A stretch of 31,042 bases of DNA from Bacteroidales bacterium UBA1077 (GTDB taxonomy: Bacteria > Bacteroidota > Bacteroidia > Bacteroidales > UBA932): the NCBI GenBank assembly GCA_002314195.1, contig DCCQ01000108.1, positions 1 to 31,042 on the forward strand, written 5' to 3'. How positions within the stretch are numbered: the first letter of the stretch is position 1; each line of letters opens with the position of its first letter. A program made the translations under genes and the position numbers. The notes under the pieces were generated by a model. That model was given only the letters and a program-made list of their open reading frames with translations, did no database searches and had not been told where the DNA came from. Positions 24,537-31,042 of the stretch are shown here, piece by piece.

Positions 24537-25970
24537 ATGAAAAAGAGCATTTGCCTGTATTTCCAAGTCCATCAGCCTACCAGACTGAGACAGTACCGAT
24601 TCTTCGACATCGGCAAGGATTCCCACTATTATGATGATTTCGCTGACAGGACAATCCTCCGCAGGATTGCCCAGCGGTGCTATATTCCGATGAACAACCT
24701 CCTGCTGGACCTTATCAGACAGCACGGAAGCGACTTCAAGGTGACTTTCTCGATAACCGGGTCCGCTTTGGAGCAGTTTGAAAGGTACGCTCCTGATGTG
24801 CTGGACAGCTTCCGCGAACTGGCAAAGACGGGCTGCGTGGAGTTCCTCGGGGAGACATATTACCACTCCCTCGCCTCGCTCGCCAATTTCGGTGAGTTCA
24901 AGCATCAGGTGGAGAAACACACCGCTGCCATCGAGAGGTGTTTCGGAGTGAAGCCTACATCTTTCAGGAACACTGAACTGATATATTCAGACTCCATCGG
25001 CCGTGATGTGTATAACCTCGGCTTCAAGGTGATGCTGACGGAGGGTGCCCGGCATATTCTTGGATGGAAGAGCCCGGACTACATCTACACTGACAGTCAG
25101 CAGAAGCATCTGAAACTGCTGCTTCGTAATTATTCTTTGAGCGATGACATCGCTTTCCGTTTCTCCGACAGGGGGTGGAAGGATTGGCCGCTCACAGGAG
25201 AGAAATATCTTTCATGGCTCAAGGCCGCTGATGGGGACATTGTGAATCTGTTCATGGACTACGAGACGTTCGGGGAGCATCAGAAAGAGAGCACGGGGAT
25301 ATTCGATTTCATGAGGTATCTGCCTGAAGTTCTGTTGAATGACGGTTCGTTCGAGTTCACCACTCCTACTTTGGCAGCAAAGAAGCTCAAGCCTATCGCC
25401 GAGATCGAGGTTCAGGATCCGATCTCCTGGGCTGACGAGGAGAGGGATGTGACCGCATGGCTTGGCAATGAGCTCCAGCAGGATGCTTACAACAAGCTTT
25501 ATGGACAGGCCGAGAAGTTGGCCATACTGAACGACCCGGTTCTCTGGGAGGATTTCGGACATCTTCAGGAGAGTGACCACCTTTATTATATGAGTACCAA
25601 GTTTTTCTCCGACGGAGAGGTTCACGGCTACTTCAATCCTTACAACACTCCTTATGAGGCGTTCATCAACTACATGAACGTGCTGAGTGACTTCATCATC
25701 AGGATTGACGACGCGATGACCACTTCGGGGAAGAAGGTGAAGGGCAGCGCTTCGACAGGCTCGGCGACCGACGTGAAGAAGGCCATTGTCAGAAAGCCTT
25801 TGAAGAAAGTCGCTTCGGCAAGCTCAGCAACCACGAATAAAGTAGCTGTCAGAAAGGTATCTAAACCGGTCACTGAGCCTGTTTTGGTCACTGAGCCTGC
25901 CGAAGTGACCGAAACGGTGAAGAAAAAGGCCTCAAGAACAAAGACAACCAAACAAGTAAAAAAGAAATAA
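24537..25970 (+). CDS. GH57 alpha-glucan hydrolase/transferase with Lys-rich repeat tail
   Basis: 477 residues. The catalytic domain (about 1-390) opens with ICLYFQVHQPTRLR and has the GH57 nucleophile Glu147 in FRNTELIY and acid/base Asp241 in FMDYETFGEHQ. GH57 members are alpha-amylases, 4-alpha-glucanotransferases or branching enzymes; the operon points to intracellular glycogen remodelling. No signal peptide is seen. Residues about 395-477 form an extra low-complexity, Lys/Ala/Ser/Thr/Val-rich tail ending in VKKK. It contains two copies of a 21-residue repeat (SAST..SAT / SASS..SAT) and lies over three copies of a REP-like DNA palindrome. The tail is probably disordered and of recent origin. 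It begins 9 nt after the GT4 stop, and the next gene begins 4 nt after its stop. Confidence 0.9.
   Translation: MKKSICLYFQVHQPTRLRQYRFFDIGKDSHYYDDFADRTILRRIAQRCYIPMNNLLLDLIRQHGSDFKVTFSITGSALEQFERYAPDVLDSFRELAKTGCVEFLGETYYHSLASLANFGEFKHQVEKHTAAIERCFGVKPTSFRNTELIYSDSIGRDVYNLGFKVMLTEGARHILGWKSPDYIYTDSQQKHLKLLLRNYSLSDDIAFRFSDRGWKDWPLTGEKYLSWLKAADGDIVNLFMDYETFGEHQKESTGIFDFMRYLPEVLLNDGSFEFTTPTLAAKKLKPIAEIEVQDPISWADEERDVTAWLGNELQQDAYNKLYGQAEKLAILNDPVLWEDFGHLQESDHLYYMSTKFFSDGEVHGYFNPYNTPYEAFINYMNVLSDFIIRIDDAMTTSGKKVKGSASTGSATDVKKAIVRKPLKKVASASSATTNKVAVRKVSKPVTEPVLVTEPAEVTETVKKKASRTKTTKQVKKK
25749..25910. repeat. REP-like palindrome copies inside the GH57 coding sequence
   Basis: Copy 1 at 25749-25769 (gcttcgacaggctcggcgac plus c) and copy 2 at 25812-25832 (gcttcggcaagctcagcaac plus c) are direct and 63 nt apart. 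Copy 3 at 25886-25910 is inverted and nearly a full palindrome (GGTCACT ... AGTGACC), preceded by a half copy at 25868-25881. They read as SASTGSAT, ASASSAT and VTEPAEVTE in the protein frame. The sequence type is a bacterial interspersed palindromic repeat; a further 20-nt match lies at 5701-5720. Confidence 0.75.
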
Positions 25971-25974
25971 TTAG

Positions 25975-28900
25975 ATGACAAACGAACTGACAAATCCGGA
26001 CTACCTTTTTGAGGTCAGTTGGGAGGTGTGCAACAAGGTCGGCGGCATCTACACTGTGATCGCCACCAAATCGCTTTACCTGAAGCAGCAGCTTCACAAG
26101 CACCACATCCTGATTGGCCCTGATGTCTGGATGGACACTGAAAGCAATCCGGATTTCATTGAGGATCCGCATCTTTACAGTCTATGGAAAGCCCAGGCCG
26201 CGTCTGAGGGGATCAGAGTGCGGATCGGCAAATGGAGCGTTCCCGGAAATCCTATCGCCATTTTGGTGGATTTCAAACAGTTCCTTACGAGCCAGAACGA
26301 CATTCTGTCAAAATACTGGGAGCGTTTCCAGGTCGATTCCATCACCGGAAACTGGGACTACAAGGAGAATTTCCTTTTCGGCTACGCTGCCGGAAAAGTG
26401 ATAGAGAGTTTCAGAAACTTCAATCTGAGCGCGTCTGACAAGGTTGTGGCTCAGTTCCACGAGTGGCAGACGGGAGCCGGACTCCTTTACCTTAAATATA
26501 AGCAGCTCCCTGTCGCGACCGTGTTCACGACCCACGCCACGGTTGTGGGACGATGCATCGCCGGCAACAATCTGCCTCTGTACGATTCGATGAATCTCTA
26601 CGACGGAGACCAGAAAGCTCATCAGTTCAATGTGGTCGCCCGTCACTCGCTTGAGAAGAAATCAGCTCAGAACGCTGACATATTCACAACCGTCAGTGAG
26701 ATTACCGCGAAAGAGTGCGAGCAGTTCCTCCAGCGCAAGGTGGATGTCGTGACTCCTAACGGATTCGAGAACAGTTTCACTCCGGCCACGGATGAGGAAT
26801 ATGACGGGAAGCGCCGCGCCGCGCGTGCCAAGTTGATTGAGGTCGCCACGGCGATGTCGGGCGAGGAGGTGGCCAAGGACGCGATTCTCATAGGCATCGG
26901 CGGGCGTTATGAATATCGCAACAAAGGCATCGACGTTTTCATTGACGCTCTCAAAAAGCTTCTGGACACCGAGGCGCAAGGCCGTGACATACAGGCTTTC
27001 ATAATGATCCCTTCCGGACACAACGGAGCCGACAAGGATCTGGTCGCCAAACTCGCCGGCACCGGGTCGGCGGACTACACCACGCAGGTCTCCCACTATC
27101 TGATGGACAATGAATATGACGTCATCACCCGTCGTTTCAAGGAGTTGAACCTCACCAACGCCAAGGGAAGCCGCGTGAAAGTCTATTTCATCCCATCCTA
27201 TCTTAACGGGGCGGACGGTGTGTTCAACATGAAGTACTACGACCTGCTTGTGGGACTTGACCTGACTCTGTTCCCGTCTTACTATGAACCTTGGGGCTAC
27301 ACCCCTCTGGAGAGCCTTGCGTTCAGCATTCCGTCACTTACCACGAGTCTGGCCGGATTCGGCCTCTGGGTAAGGTCGCATTACGGCAAGGAGCACCCGG
27401 GCATCACTGTGCTTGACAGAAACGACTCGAACTATTTCGAGGTCGTTGATGGAGTGGTGGCTAGAATCAAGGAGGTCGCCGCCCTTGACAGCGAAGGCCG
27501 CAAGGCCTATATGGCCTCTGCCAAGGATGTCTCCACGATAGCCTTGTGGGAAAAACAGATCCAGTATTACAAGGAAGCATATTCAAAGGCCATTGAGAAA
27601 GTCATCGAGGCCAAGGGTGCTTTCCCGGATGAACTAAATGAAGAAAAATCAATGGCTTACAAGAAGATAGAAATCAACAACCCTACATGGAAGAGTGTGA
27701 TGGTGACCCGTCACCTTCCGGAGACAATCTCCGGACTTGAGACCCTTTCAAAGAACCTTTGGTGGTGCTGGAACGAGTCCGCCAAGTCCCTTTTCAAATC
27801 AATCGACCCTGAGATTTGGCACGACACCAACCATAATCCTATGGCCTTGCTTGACGCTGTGAGCCTCAAGAGATTCAAGGCCTTGGCAAAGGACGAGGCT
27901 TTTCTTGGAGAACTCAAGTCCGTTATGGACGAGTTCAACGCCTATATGGCTCTCAAGGCCGAGCGCAAGGATCCTTCCATAGCATATTTCTGTATGGAAT
28001 ATGGTCTTGACACATCGCTGAAGATTTATTCCGGTGGCCTTGGACTTCTGGCGGGAGACTATCTGAAGGAGACCAGCGACATGAATGTCAACCTTGTGGC
28101 TGTCGGACTCCTGTACCGTTACGGCTATTTCACCCAGATCATCACCGGTCAGGGCGAGCAGGTGGCCCGTTACGACGCCCAGGACTTCACCAAGATCCCG
28201 GCTGAGCCTGTCATGGATGCCGAGGGCAACTGGATGACCACGAGCGTGGCTTTCCCTGGACGCACGATCACCGCGCGCCTCTGGAAGGTGGCTGTCGGGC
28301 GTACCGACCTCTATCTCCTTGACACTGACTATGAAGCGAACTCTCCGGAGGACCGTCAGGTGACCTATCACCTCTATGGAGGCGATTGGGAGAACCGTCT
28401 GAAGCAGGAACTCCTTCTGGGAGTCGGTGGCATCAGAGCCCTCAGGCATCTCGGAATCAATCCGCAGATCTACCATTGCAACGAGGGTCACGCCGCTTTC
28501 ACCGGACTTGAGAGGCTTCGTGAATATATTCAAAATGACAATCTTGACTTCGGTGAGGCTCTTGAGGTCGTGAGGGCGTCATCGCTCTTCACCACCCACA
28601 CTCCTGTTCCTGCCGGTCACGATGCTTTTGACGAGGGGCTGTTGAGAAAATATATCGGCCACTATCCTCAGCGCCTGAAGGTTGATTGGGAGACCATGAT
28701 GGGGCTTGGCAAAGTGAACGGATGTGATGTGAACGAGGAATTTTCGATGAGCATCCTTGCCGCCAACCTCTCACAGAACGTCAACGGCGTCTCGATGCTT
28801 CACGGCAAGGTGAGTCGGGAGATATTCAGCAAGATGTACCCCGGTTATCTGCCTGAGGAGCTGTTCATCAGTTATGTTACCAACGGTGTGCACTATCCGA

Positions 28901-30216
28901 CCTGGGCCGCGGCTGAGTGGAAGAAGATCCACGCCTGTGTGTTCGGTCCTGAGTTTGCCACCCATCACTACGACAAGTCTTGCTTCGAGGGCATCTATAA
29001 AGTCGCTGACACGGAGATCTGGGAAACCAGGAAAACCTTGAAGAAGAGACTTATAGACATCGTGAAGGAGCGTATTTCCGATCCTGCCCAGTGCAACCAT
29101 TATTCTCCGAGCCAGATCGTGGCGATCAAGGAGAACCTTCGTGACGATGTGCTGACAATCGGTTTTGCCCGTCGTTTCGCCACCTACAAGAGAGGAACGC
29201 TTCTTTTTACAGATCTTGACAGACTCGATGCCATCGTCAACGATCCGAAACATCCTGTGCAGTTCCTGTTCGCAGGCAAGGCTCACCCTGCCGACAAGGC
29301 CGGTCAGGATCTGATCAAGCAGATCATAGAGATCTCCAAGCAGGATCGCTTCGTCGGAAAGGTCGTCTTCATCCCTGGTTATGACATTTCACTTGCCAAA
29401 AGACTCGTCCAGGGAGTCGATGTGTGGATGAATAACCCTACCAGGCCTCTTGAGGCATCCGGAACGTCCGGTGAGAAGGCTTCGATGAACGGAGTGATGC
29501 ACTTCTCCGTGCTTGACGGCTGGTGGGTCGAGGGCTACAAGCCGGGCGCCGGCTGGGCTCTTCCTCTGGAGCGCACCTACGATGATCAGAACTATCAGAA
29601 CGAGCTTGACGCCGCCACGATCTACACCACGATCGAGAATGAGATAGCTCCAGCCTACTACGATGTGGACAAGGAACTCGGCTTGTCTCCTACATGGGTA
29701 AGCTACATCAAGAACACGATAGCCCAGGTGGCCAACAACTTCACAACCAACAGGATGCTTACTGACTACTGCGTCCAGTACTACAATCCTCAGTCCGAGC
29801 GCTCTGAAAAGATGGATGCCGACGACTACAAGATGGCTCGTGATATTTCCGCATGGAAGAAGAGGTCCCGCCGCGAGTGGCAGAACGTCGAGGTCATTTC
29901 CCAGACTCAGCCGGATCCTTCGTACAGCCTTTCCGAGTCAAATGCCCTGACATCAGAGGTCGTGCTGAATCTTGGTGATCTTTCTCCGGAGGACATCGGG
30001 GTGGAGATGCTGTTCGCCACAACAGACGTCAAGCATCAGTTGCATATTCAGGAAAAGTGTGACTACAGCGTGGTTGAGTTCAATGACGGCGTAGCCAAGT
30101 ACCGCGCGTCCATCCTTCCGGACAGGACCGGTATGTACCAGGTGGCGGTCAGAATGTACGCCAAGAACCCTTTGCTGCCTCACAGACAGGATTTTGAATT
30201 GGTGAAATGGTTATAG
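25975..30216 (+). CDS. Glycogen synthase (GT3) - alpha-glucan phosphorylase (GT35) fusion
   Basis: 1413 residues with two complete enzymes. Residues 1 to about 550 are a eukaryote-like GT3 glycogen synthase: FEVSWEVCNKVGGIYTV (12-28), THATVVGR, IFTTVSEITAKE, VTPNGFE and E438/E446 in YYEPWGYTPLE. GT3 enzymes generally use UDP-glucose. Residues about 560-1413 are a GT35 phosphorylase of the short thermophile/Bacteroidota type: AYFCMEYGLD, the segment YSGGLGLLAGDYLKETSD, HCNEGHAAF, FTTHTPVPAGHD, RRFATYKRG and EASGTSGEKASMNG with the presumed PLP lysine K1168. The phosphorylase releases glucose 1-phosphate. The joint around residues 550-562 is AT-rich and includes Met560 (27652). The frame is continuous. 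Polymerising and degrading activities on one chain imply joint control or glycogen tethering. Overlaps ribF by 10 nt. Confidence 0.94.
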   Translation: MTNELTNPDYLFEVSWEVCNKVGGIYTVIATKSLYLKQQLHKHHILIGPDVWMDTESNPDFIEDPHLYSLWKAQAASEGIRVRIGKWSVPGNPIAILVDFKQFLTSQNDILSKYWERFQVDSITGNWDYKENFLFGYAAGKVIESFRNFNLSASDKVVAQFHEWQTGAGLLYLKYKQLPVATVFTTHATVVGRCIAGNNLPLYDSMNLYDGDQKAHQFNVVARHSLEKKSAQNADIFTTVSEITAKECEQFLQRKVDVVTPNGFENSFTPATDEEYDGKRRAARAKLIEVATAMSGEEVAKDAILIGIGGRYEYRNKGIDVFIDALKKLLDTEAQGRDIQAFIMIPSGHNGADKDLVAKLAGTGSADYTTQVSHYLMDNEYDVITRRFKELNLTNAKGSRVKVYFIPSYLNGADGVFNMKYYDLLVGLDLTLFPSYYEPWGYTPLESLAFSIPSLTTSLAGFGLWVRSHYGKEHPGITVLDRNDSNYFEVVDGVVARIKEVAALDSEGRKAYMASAKDVSTIALWEKQIQYYKEAYSKAIEKVIEAKGAFPDELNEEKSMAYKKIEINNPTWKSVMVTRHLPETISGLETLSKNLWWCWNESAKSLFKSIDPEIWHDTNHNPMALLDAVSLKRFKALAKDEAFLGELKSVMDEFNAYMALKAERKDPSIAYFCMEYGLDTSLKIYSGGLGLLAGDYLKETSDMNVNLVAVGLLYRYGYFTQIITGQGEQVARYDAQDFTKIPAEPVMDAEGNWMTTSVAFPGRTITARLWKVAVGRTDLYLLDTDYEANSPEDRQVTYHLYGGDWENRLKQELLLGVGGIRALRHLGINPQIYHCNEGHAAFTGLERLREYIQNDNLDFGEALEVVRASSLFTTHTPVPAGHDAFDEGLLRKYIGHYPQRLKVDWETMMGLGKVNGCDVNEEFSMSILAANLSQNVNGVSMLHGKVSREIFSKMYPGYLPEELFISYVTNGVHYPTWAAAEWKKIHACVFGPEFATHHYDKSCFEGIYKVADTEIWETRKTLKKRLIDIVKERISDPAQCNHYSPSQIVAIKENLRDDVLTIGFARRFATYKRGTLLFTDLDRLDAIVNDPKHPVQFLFAGKAHPADKAGQDLIKQIIEISKQDRFVGKVVFIPGYDISLAKRLVQGVDVWMNNPTRPLEASGTSGEKASMNGVMHFSVLDGWWVEGYKPGAGWALPLERTYDDQNYQNELDAATIYTTIENEIAPAYYDVDKELGLSPTWVSYIKNTIAQVANNFTTNRMLTDYCVQYYNPQSERSEKMDADDYKMARDISAWKKRSRREWQNVEVISQTQPDPSYSLSESNALTSEVVLNLGDLSPEDIGVEMLFATTDVKHQLHIQEKCDYSVVEFNDGVAKYRASILPDRTGMYQVAVRMYAKNPLLPHRQDFELVKWL

Positions 30217-31042
30217 CGACCGGATTCTTTGACGGTGTCCACATAGGGCACCGTTTTGTGATTGAGCGGCTTGTGAATGCGGCCAGTGAAAGGGGCGACC
30301 AGAGCATGGTCGTCACTTTCTGGCCGCATCCTCGCAACGTGCTTCAGGACGATGCCCGCAACCTTCGGCTTCTCACCTCTCTGGACGAGAAGAAGGCGTT
30401 GCTCAAGGGTCTCGGAGTGGATCATGTTGAGGTGCTGCCTTTCACCAAAGAGTTCAGTCGGTTGACCACTCAGGAATATTTCCGTGATGTTCTTATTCCG
30501 CGTTTCGGTGCGAAGGCGGTCCTGATCGGCTACGACAATCGGATGGGCTGTGATCCTCAGACACCGGAATCCATCGAGAGAATCGCTGAGGGTGAGGGAC
30601 TTGATGTAGTCCGTCTGGGTAGCGTCATCTCCCCTTCCGGTGTCACGGTCAGCTCCACGAAGATCCGTGAGGCTGTCGCCGCCGGGGAGATGGAGTCCGC
30701 GGCCGCGATGCTTGGGTATGAATATTCATTGTTGGGCGTTGTAGTGGCCGGTAACCGTCTTGGCCGCACGATCGGTTTTCCGACGGCGAACATCCAGCTC
30801 TACGAGCCTTTGAAACTGGTCCCCGGCAACGGTGTCTATTCCGTCGAGGCCGAGACCCTTGGCCGCAAGTTCAAGGGAATGTGCAACATCGGTGTCCGCC
30901 CGACCGTCCGCTCAGGTGGCCAGCGCACCATCGAGACCAATATTTTTGACTTCAACGAGGACATCTACGGCCTTGACCTAAAAGTCACCTTCCACCACAA
31001 GATCCGTGACGAACGCCGCTTCGACTCCATCGATGCCCTTCA
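30207..31042 (+). CDS. ribF: Bifunctional riboflavin kinase / FAD synthetase (3' end cut by window)
   Basis: The ATG at 30207 lies 10 nt inside the preceding gene; the frame stays open to the window edge (about 278 codons of an expected 300 or so). The FAD synthetase domain has ATGFFDGVHIGHR at the very N-terminus, VVTFWPHPR, LIGYDNRMG and VSSTKIRE. The riboflavin kinase domain begins near residue 170 with NRLGRTIGFPTANIQL and continues with NIGVRPTV and ETNIFDFNEDIYG. It makes FMN and FAD from riboflavin. The short N-terminus is usual in Bacteroidota RibF as I recall it. It is coupled to the glycogen operon by overlap, with no evident metabolic link. The C-terminal helix is missing because of the window edge. 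Confidence 0.95.
   Translation, partial: MVIATGFFDGVHIGHRFVIERLVNAASERGDQSMVVTFWPHPRNVLQDDARNLRLLTSLDEKKALLKGLGVDHVEVLPFTKEFSRLTTQEYFRDVLIPRFGAKAVLIGYDNRMGCDPQTPESIERIAEGEGLDVVRLGSVISPSGVTVSSTKIREAVAAGEMESAAAMLGYEYSLLGVVVAGNRLGRTIGFPTANIQLYEPLKLVPGNGVYSVEAETLGRKFKGMCNIGVRPTVRSGGQRTIETNIFDFNEDIYGLDLKVTFHHKIRDERRFDSIDAL

Larger units (their letters stand above)
329..30727. repeat. Dispersed over-represented hexamer GAATAT/ATATTC
   Basis: By hand I count about 51 GAATAT and 44 ATATTC on the plus strand, about 95 in 31 kb, against about 15 expected at equal base use. The sister hexamers on the same strand pair are rare: CAATAT about 9, AAATAT about 13, TAATAT about 5. Examples outside genes: 10802, 11775, 11785, 13843, 13890, 19053, 21222, 21265, 23229 and 24532. 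Within genes it appears as Glu-Tyr (gaa tat) and Ile-Phe (ata ttc) pairs and in other frames. The first copy starts at 329 and the last one I found is near 30720. Confidence 0.75.

Noticed and set aside
27799..28533. 244-residue minus-strand open frame within the synthase-phosphorylase gene
   Set aside because: Antisense to conserved GT35 motifs; no promoter or signature.

Overview
The window looks like a chromosomal segment of an uncultured gut- or rumen-type member of the Bacteroidales (Bacteroidota), at roughly 50% GC. Evidence for this: promoters of the Bacteroidota type (TTTG, about 20 nt, then TAnnTTTG) instead of the E. coli type; A-rich leaders without strong Shine-Dalgarno sequences; a type IX secretion (T9SS) C-terminal sorting domain; a Bacteroidota 'putative porin'; DUF4476; and a eukaryote-like GT3 glycogen synthase. 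I cannot name genus or species. I see no rRNA, tRNA, CRISPR array, phage gene or transposase.

Layout. 1-99 is the tail of an AAA-ATPase/PD-(D/E)XK nuclease family protein. 150-6073 (+) holds a PorV/PorQ-like outer-membrane barrel, a subtilisin-like protease with a T9SS sorting domain, and an M3 peptidase lipoprotein. 6070-8274 (-) holds a tRNA-dihydrouridine synthase followed by lpxK. 8391-11590 (+) holds pfkA, a secreted alpha/beta hydrolase, a hairpin-repeat array and a DUF4476 protein. 11793-15089 (+) holds an M13 metallopeptidase lipoprotein and a LolC/E-like ABC permease. 14973-18961 (-) holds a putative porin and, 2 nt after it, an MltF-like lytic transglycosylase that overlaps the permease tail. 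19186-31042 (+) is a glycogen operon: branching enzyme, debranching enzyme, GT4 glycosyltransferase, GH57 glucanase, a 1413-residue glycogen synthase-phosphorylase fusion, then ribF, cut by the window edge.

How the genes work together. The glycogen operon carries chain building (GT3, perhaps GT4), branching (GlgB), debranching (GDE), remodelling (GH57) and phosphorolysis (GT35). It starts from a well-formed promoter that diverges from the porin promoter, and two perfect hairpins sit between the two. The left part is envelope and secreted-protein biology: secreted or lipid-anchored peptidases S8, M3 and M13, lipid A kinase, murein lyase, porin and a LolC/E-like permease.

Most interesting signals. 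(1) The hexamer GAATAT/ATATTC is strongly over-represented in this window (about 95 by hand count against about 15 expected), on both strands, in genes and especially between genes, where it often runs into start codons. (2) A family of about 27-nt hairpin repeats occurs as a three-copy array (10711-10843) and as two perfect hairpins (19043-19125). (3) The GT3-GT35 fusion has an AT-rich joint that looks like an old gene boundary. (4) A REP-like palindrome has entered reading frames in the GH57 tail and probably in the M3 peptidase. (5) Two convergent genes overlap by 117 bp.
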